Of a DNA stretch of 36,584 nt, positions 34,958-36,584 are shown one piece after another; position 1 is the first letter of the stretch, and every line of letters begins with the position of its first letter. Under the pieces are notes generated by a model. That model searched no databases. It was not told the origin of the DNA and worked only from the letters and a program-made list of their open reading frames with translations. The stretch comes from Chitinivorax sp. B. Its GTDB lineage: Bacteria > Pseudomonadota > Gammaproteobacteria > Burkholderiales > SCOH01. The stretch covers positions 1 to 36,584 of the forward strand of contig NZ_SCOH01000046.1 of the NCBI RefSeq assembly GCF_005503445.1, given 5' to 3'. A program made the position numbers and the translations under genes.

Positions 34958-35902
34958 ATGCCCGATTTTGCAGCATTTGAAAACCGTCTTCGTAAGAATC
35001 ACAGGCACTGGAGTAAATGGGCTCGTCGCAATGGCATCGTAGCCTATCGTATCTATGATCGGGATGTTCCTGAGTTTCCATTTATCGTTGATCTATATGG
35101 CAATCGTGTTCATCTTCAGGAGGTCGATACCGGATGGCAGATGGATGACGATAGCTATGATGCTTGGCTACAGCAAGCTTGTCGGGCTGTTGCCACTGTC
35201 TTGGATATATCACTGAATGCAGTTTCGCTCAAGCAGCGCAGGCGACAACGGGGAGCGGCCCAATACGAAACGACAGGGCAAGAAGGTGAAGATTTTGTGG
35301 TGGAGGAGGGAGGGCATCAGTTTATTGTTAATCTTGACCGGTATTTAGATACGGGGTTGTTCCTGGATCACCGACCGATGCGGTCCAGAGTGCAGAAAGA
35401 GGTTTCTGGTAAGCGCTTTCTCAACCTTTTTGCCTATACTGGTAGCTTTTCAGTCTATGCCGCTCGTGGTGGTGCTGTTAGCTCAGTTACGGTAGATATG
35501 TCGAATACCTATCAAGACTGGACAAGACGCAACTTTGTACTCAATGGAATCGATTTGACCCAGCATGTCCTTGTGCGGGCCGATGTCTTCCGATTTTTGG
35601 AAGAGGCAACTGCACGTCGCGATCAATTCGACTTGATCGTGATGGATCCACCATCCTTTTCCAACTCCGCCAAGATGGTTGATGTACTCGATATTCAGCG
35701 TGACCACGTTCAACTGATTACTCAGTGTATGAAACTACTGTCAACAGGTGGTGTTCTCTATTTTTCAAACAATCTGCGCACTTTCAAGCCGGACGAAGTG
35801 CTTTTTTCGCAATTTCAATGTATGGAAATCTCAGATTCTAGTGTGCCGGAAGACTTCCGCAATAAGCGTATACACCGCTGCTGGCGGTTCATGCAGCACT
35901 GA
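34958..35902 (+). CDS. Stand-alone RlmK-like SAM-dependent RNA methyltransferase
   Basis: 314 residues. It matches the C-terminal half (RlmK) of the bifunctional 23S rRNA methyltransferase RlmKL: FENRLRKNHRHWSKWARRNG (~6-25), YRIYDRDVPEF (~31-41), LDTGLFLDHRPMR (~130-142), SAM motif I FLNLFAYTGSFSVYAARGGA (~149-168) and catalytic-region DPPSFSNS (~228-235). The RlmL half with its THUMP domain is absent, so this is either a separate RlmK (G2069 N7 methylation in E. coli numbering) or a paralogue with another RNA target. Start ATG is five bases after coaD. No terminator is visible after it. Confidence 0.8.
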   Translation: MPDFAAFENRLRKNHRHWSKWARRNGIVAYRIYDRDVPEFPFIVDLYGNRVHLQEVDTGWQMDDDSYDAWLQQACRAVATVLDISLNAVSLKQRRRQRGAAQYETTGQEGEDFVVEEGGHQFIVNLDRYLDTGLFLDHRPMRSRVQKEVSGKRFLNLFAYTGSFSVYAARGGAVSSVTVDMSNTYQDWTRRNFVLNGIDLTQHVLVRADVFRFLEEATARRDQFDLIVMDPPSFSNSAKMVDVLDIQRDHVQLITQCMKLLSTGGVLYFSNNLRTFKPDEVLFSQFQCMEISDSSVPEDFRNKRIHRCWRFMQH

Positions 35903-35990
35903 ATGATAAAAAATGGCTGGCTAAATTACTGTAAAAACAATGTGATGTAAATTCTGTCTATTTTTTTCAGAAAAAAGTGCGAAATAGTGT

Positions 35991-36019
35991 TTGACAGGTT
36001 TAGGTAACTTCACCATAAT
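35991..36019 (+). promoter_or_regulatory. Strong promoter of the tRNA-tuf operon
   Basis: Perfect -35 TTGACA at 35991-35996, 17-base spacer, -10 CATAAT at 36014-36019, in an A/T-rich stretch. Transcription would start near 36026, seven bases before tRNA-Tyr. The GCGCGG just after the -10 resembles the GC-rich discriminator of stringently controlled stable-RNA promoters. Confidence 0.85.
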
Positions 36020-36032
36020 GCGCGGCTCATTC

Positions 36033-36119
36033 GGAGGGGTTACCCAAGCGGCCAACGGGTCCGGACTGTAAATCCGGCGGTTTATACCTTCGCAGGTTCG
36101 AATCCTGCCCCCTCCACCA
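36033..36119 (+). tRNA. tRNA-Tyr (GTA)
   Basis: 87 bases with encoded CCA. Acceptor stem GGAGGGG/CCCCTCC (36033-36039 with 36109-36115), anticodon GTA at 36068-36070 in a seven-base loop closed by CCGGA/TCCGG, a long variable arm as in class II tRNAs, and the T-loop GGTTCGAATCC. Confidence 0.97.
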
Positions 36120-36183
36120 AAGGTTTAGTTGCTTGCGGTGTGAAGTGTGATCCGTGAGGCAGGTGTTAGGTTAGCTTGGCTCA

Positions 36184-36257
36184 GCGGGTGTAGCTCAATG
36201 GTAGAGCAGAAGCCTTCCAAGCTTACGACGAGGGTTCGATTCCCTTCACCCGCTCCA
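36184..36257 (+). tRNA. tRNA-Gly (TCC)
   Basis: 74 bases with encoded CCA. Acceptor stem GCGGGTG/CACCCGC (36184-36190 with 36247-36253), anticodon TCC at 36216-36218, T-loop GGTTCGATTCC, D-arm AGCTCAATGGTAGAGC. Confidence 0.97.
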
Positions 36258-36270
36258 CCATCAGGTTAAG

Positions 36271-36345
<75 letters not shown>

Positions 36346-36378
36346 GTCTTCTGGAATTCGGAAATCTAAGGAACGGTC

Positions 36379-36584
36379 ATGGCAAAAGAAAAGTTCGAGC
36401 GGACGAAGCCGCACGTAAACGTAGGCACGATCGGTCACGTTGACCACGGCAAGACAACATTGACAGCTGCAATCACCACCATTCTGTCGAAGAAGTTCGG
36501 TGGAGAGGCTAAGGGTTATGATCAGATCGACAGCGCGCCAGAAGAAAAGGCGCGTGGTATCACGATCAATACCGCTCACGTTGA
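36379..36584 (+). CDS. tuf: Elongation factor Tu, N-terminal 68 residues, cut by window edge
   Basis: ATG at 36379 with AAGGAA upstream; open to the window end. Starts [20 protein letters not shown] and contains the GTP-binding P-loop GHVDHGKT at 19-26 and the switch I region [10 protein letters not shown] (~56-65). EF-Tu delivers aminoacyl-tRNA to the ribosome. The upstream tRNA-Tyr/Gly/Thr genes and single strong promoter match the tufB-type operon known from E. coli. The N-terminal sequence is of the betaproteobacterial kind. Confidence 0.97.
   Translation, partial: MAKEKFERTKPHVNVGTIGHVDHGKTTLTAAITTILSKKFGGEAKGYDQIDSAPEEKARGITINTAHV

Overview
This 36.6-kb window looks like chromosomal DNA of a betaproteobacterium, probably close to the Neisseriales. 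The evidence is the EF-Tu N-terminus, a tRNA-Tyr/Gly/Thr-tuf cluster, malate synthase G paired with isocitrate lyase, TamA/TamB (so a two-membrane cell) and a grpE-dnaK-dnaJ cluster. The assignment rests on protein resemblance recalled from memory; no search was run. Most of the window is core or conserved chromosome. The accessory-looking part is the left end.

Left end (1-6290, all minus strand): a c-di-GMP-flavoured biofilm adhesin locus. In transcription order it holds a YcgR-type PilZ protein, a small conserved protein of unknown role, a type I secretion ABC transporter with a degenerate C39-like domain (LapB type), its HlyD-family adaptor (LapC type), a LuxR/NarL-type regulator with a degenerate receiver, and the first ~200 residues of a LapA-like giant adhesin. 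The adhesin has a retention module, a di-alanine LapG-type cleavage motif and a Thr-Gly linker encoded by a perfect hexanucleotide microsatellite that runs off the window edge. A perfect 7-4-7 inverted repeat lies about 43 bp upstream of the predicted adhesin start site, where a class II activator would bind. The regulator carries W-V-G-R where VpsT carries its c-di-GMP-binding motif. This regulator/operator/adhesin combination is the best candidate here for an undescribed regulatory system.

6587-10171 (minus): the glyoxylate shunt, malate synthase G and isocitrate lyase. A strong terminator separates the two genes, and aceA has a good sigma70-type promoter and a ~195-nt leader containing a 19-bp palindrome.

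10577-15812 (plus): grpE, dnaK, a three-histidine-box fatty acid desaturase, and dnaJ. A near-consensus sigma32 promoter precedes dnaK. The desaturase sits between the two chaperone genes. Downstream are the remains of a family 3 solute-binding protein gene (three in-frame stops) and a TehB-like methyltransferase.

17241-25227: an HDOD signalling protein (minus), a FabH-like ketoacyl synthase III (plus), and the tamA-tamB pair.

25552-33104 (plus): a complete dipeptide/oligopeptide ABC importer with two tandem paralogous binding proteins (dppA1, dppA2), then dppB, dppC, dppD and dppF. Hairpins follow each dppA. A convergent orphan LivK-type binding protein (minus) follows.

34458-36584 (plus): coaD, a stand-alone RlmK-like rRNA methyltransferase, then a strong promoter driving tRNA-Tyr, tRNA-Gly, tRNA-Thr and the start of tuf, cut by the window end. 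I saw no rRNA, CRISPR array, insertion sequence or prophage gene.
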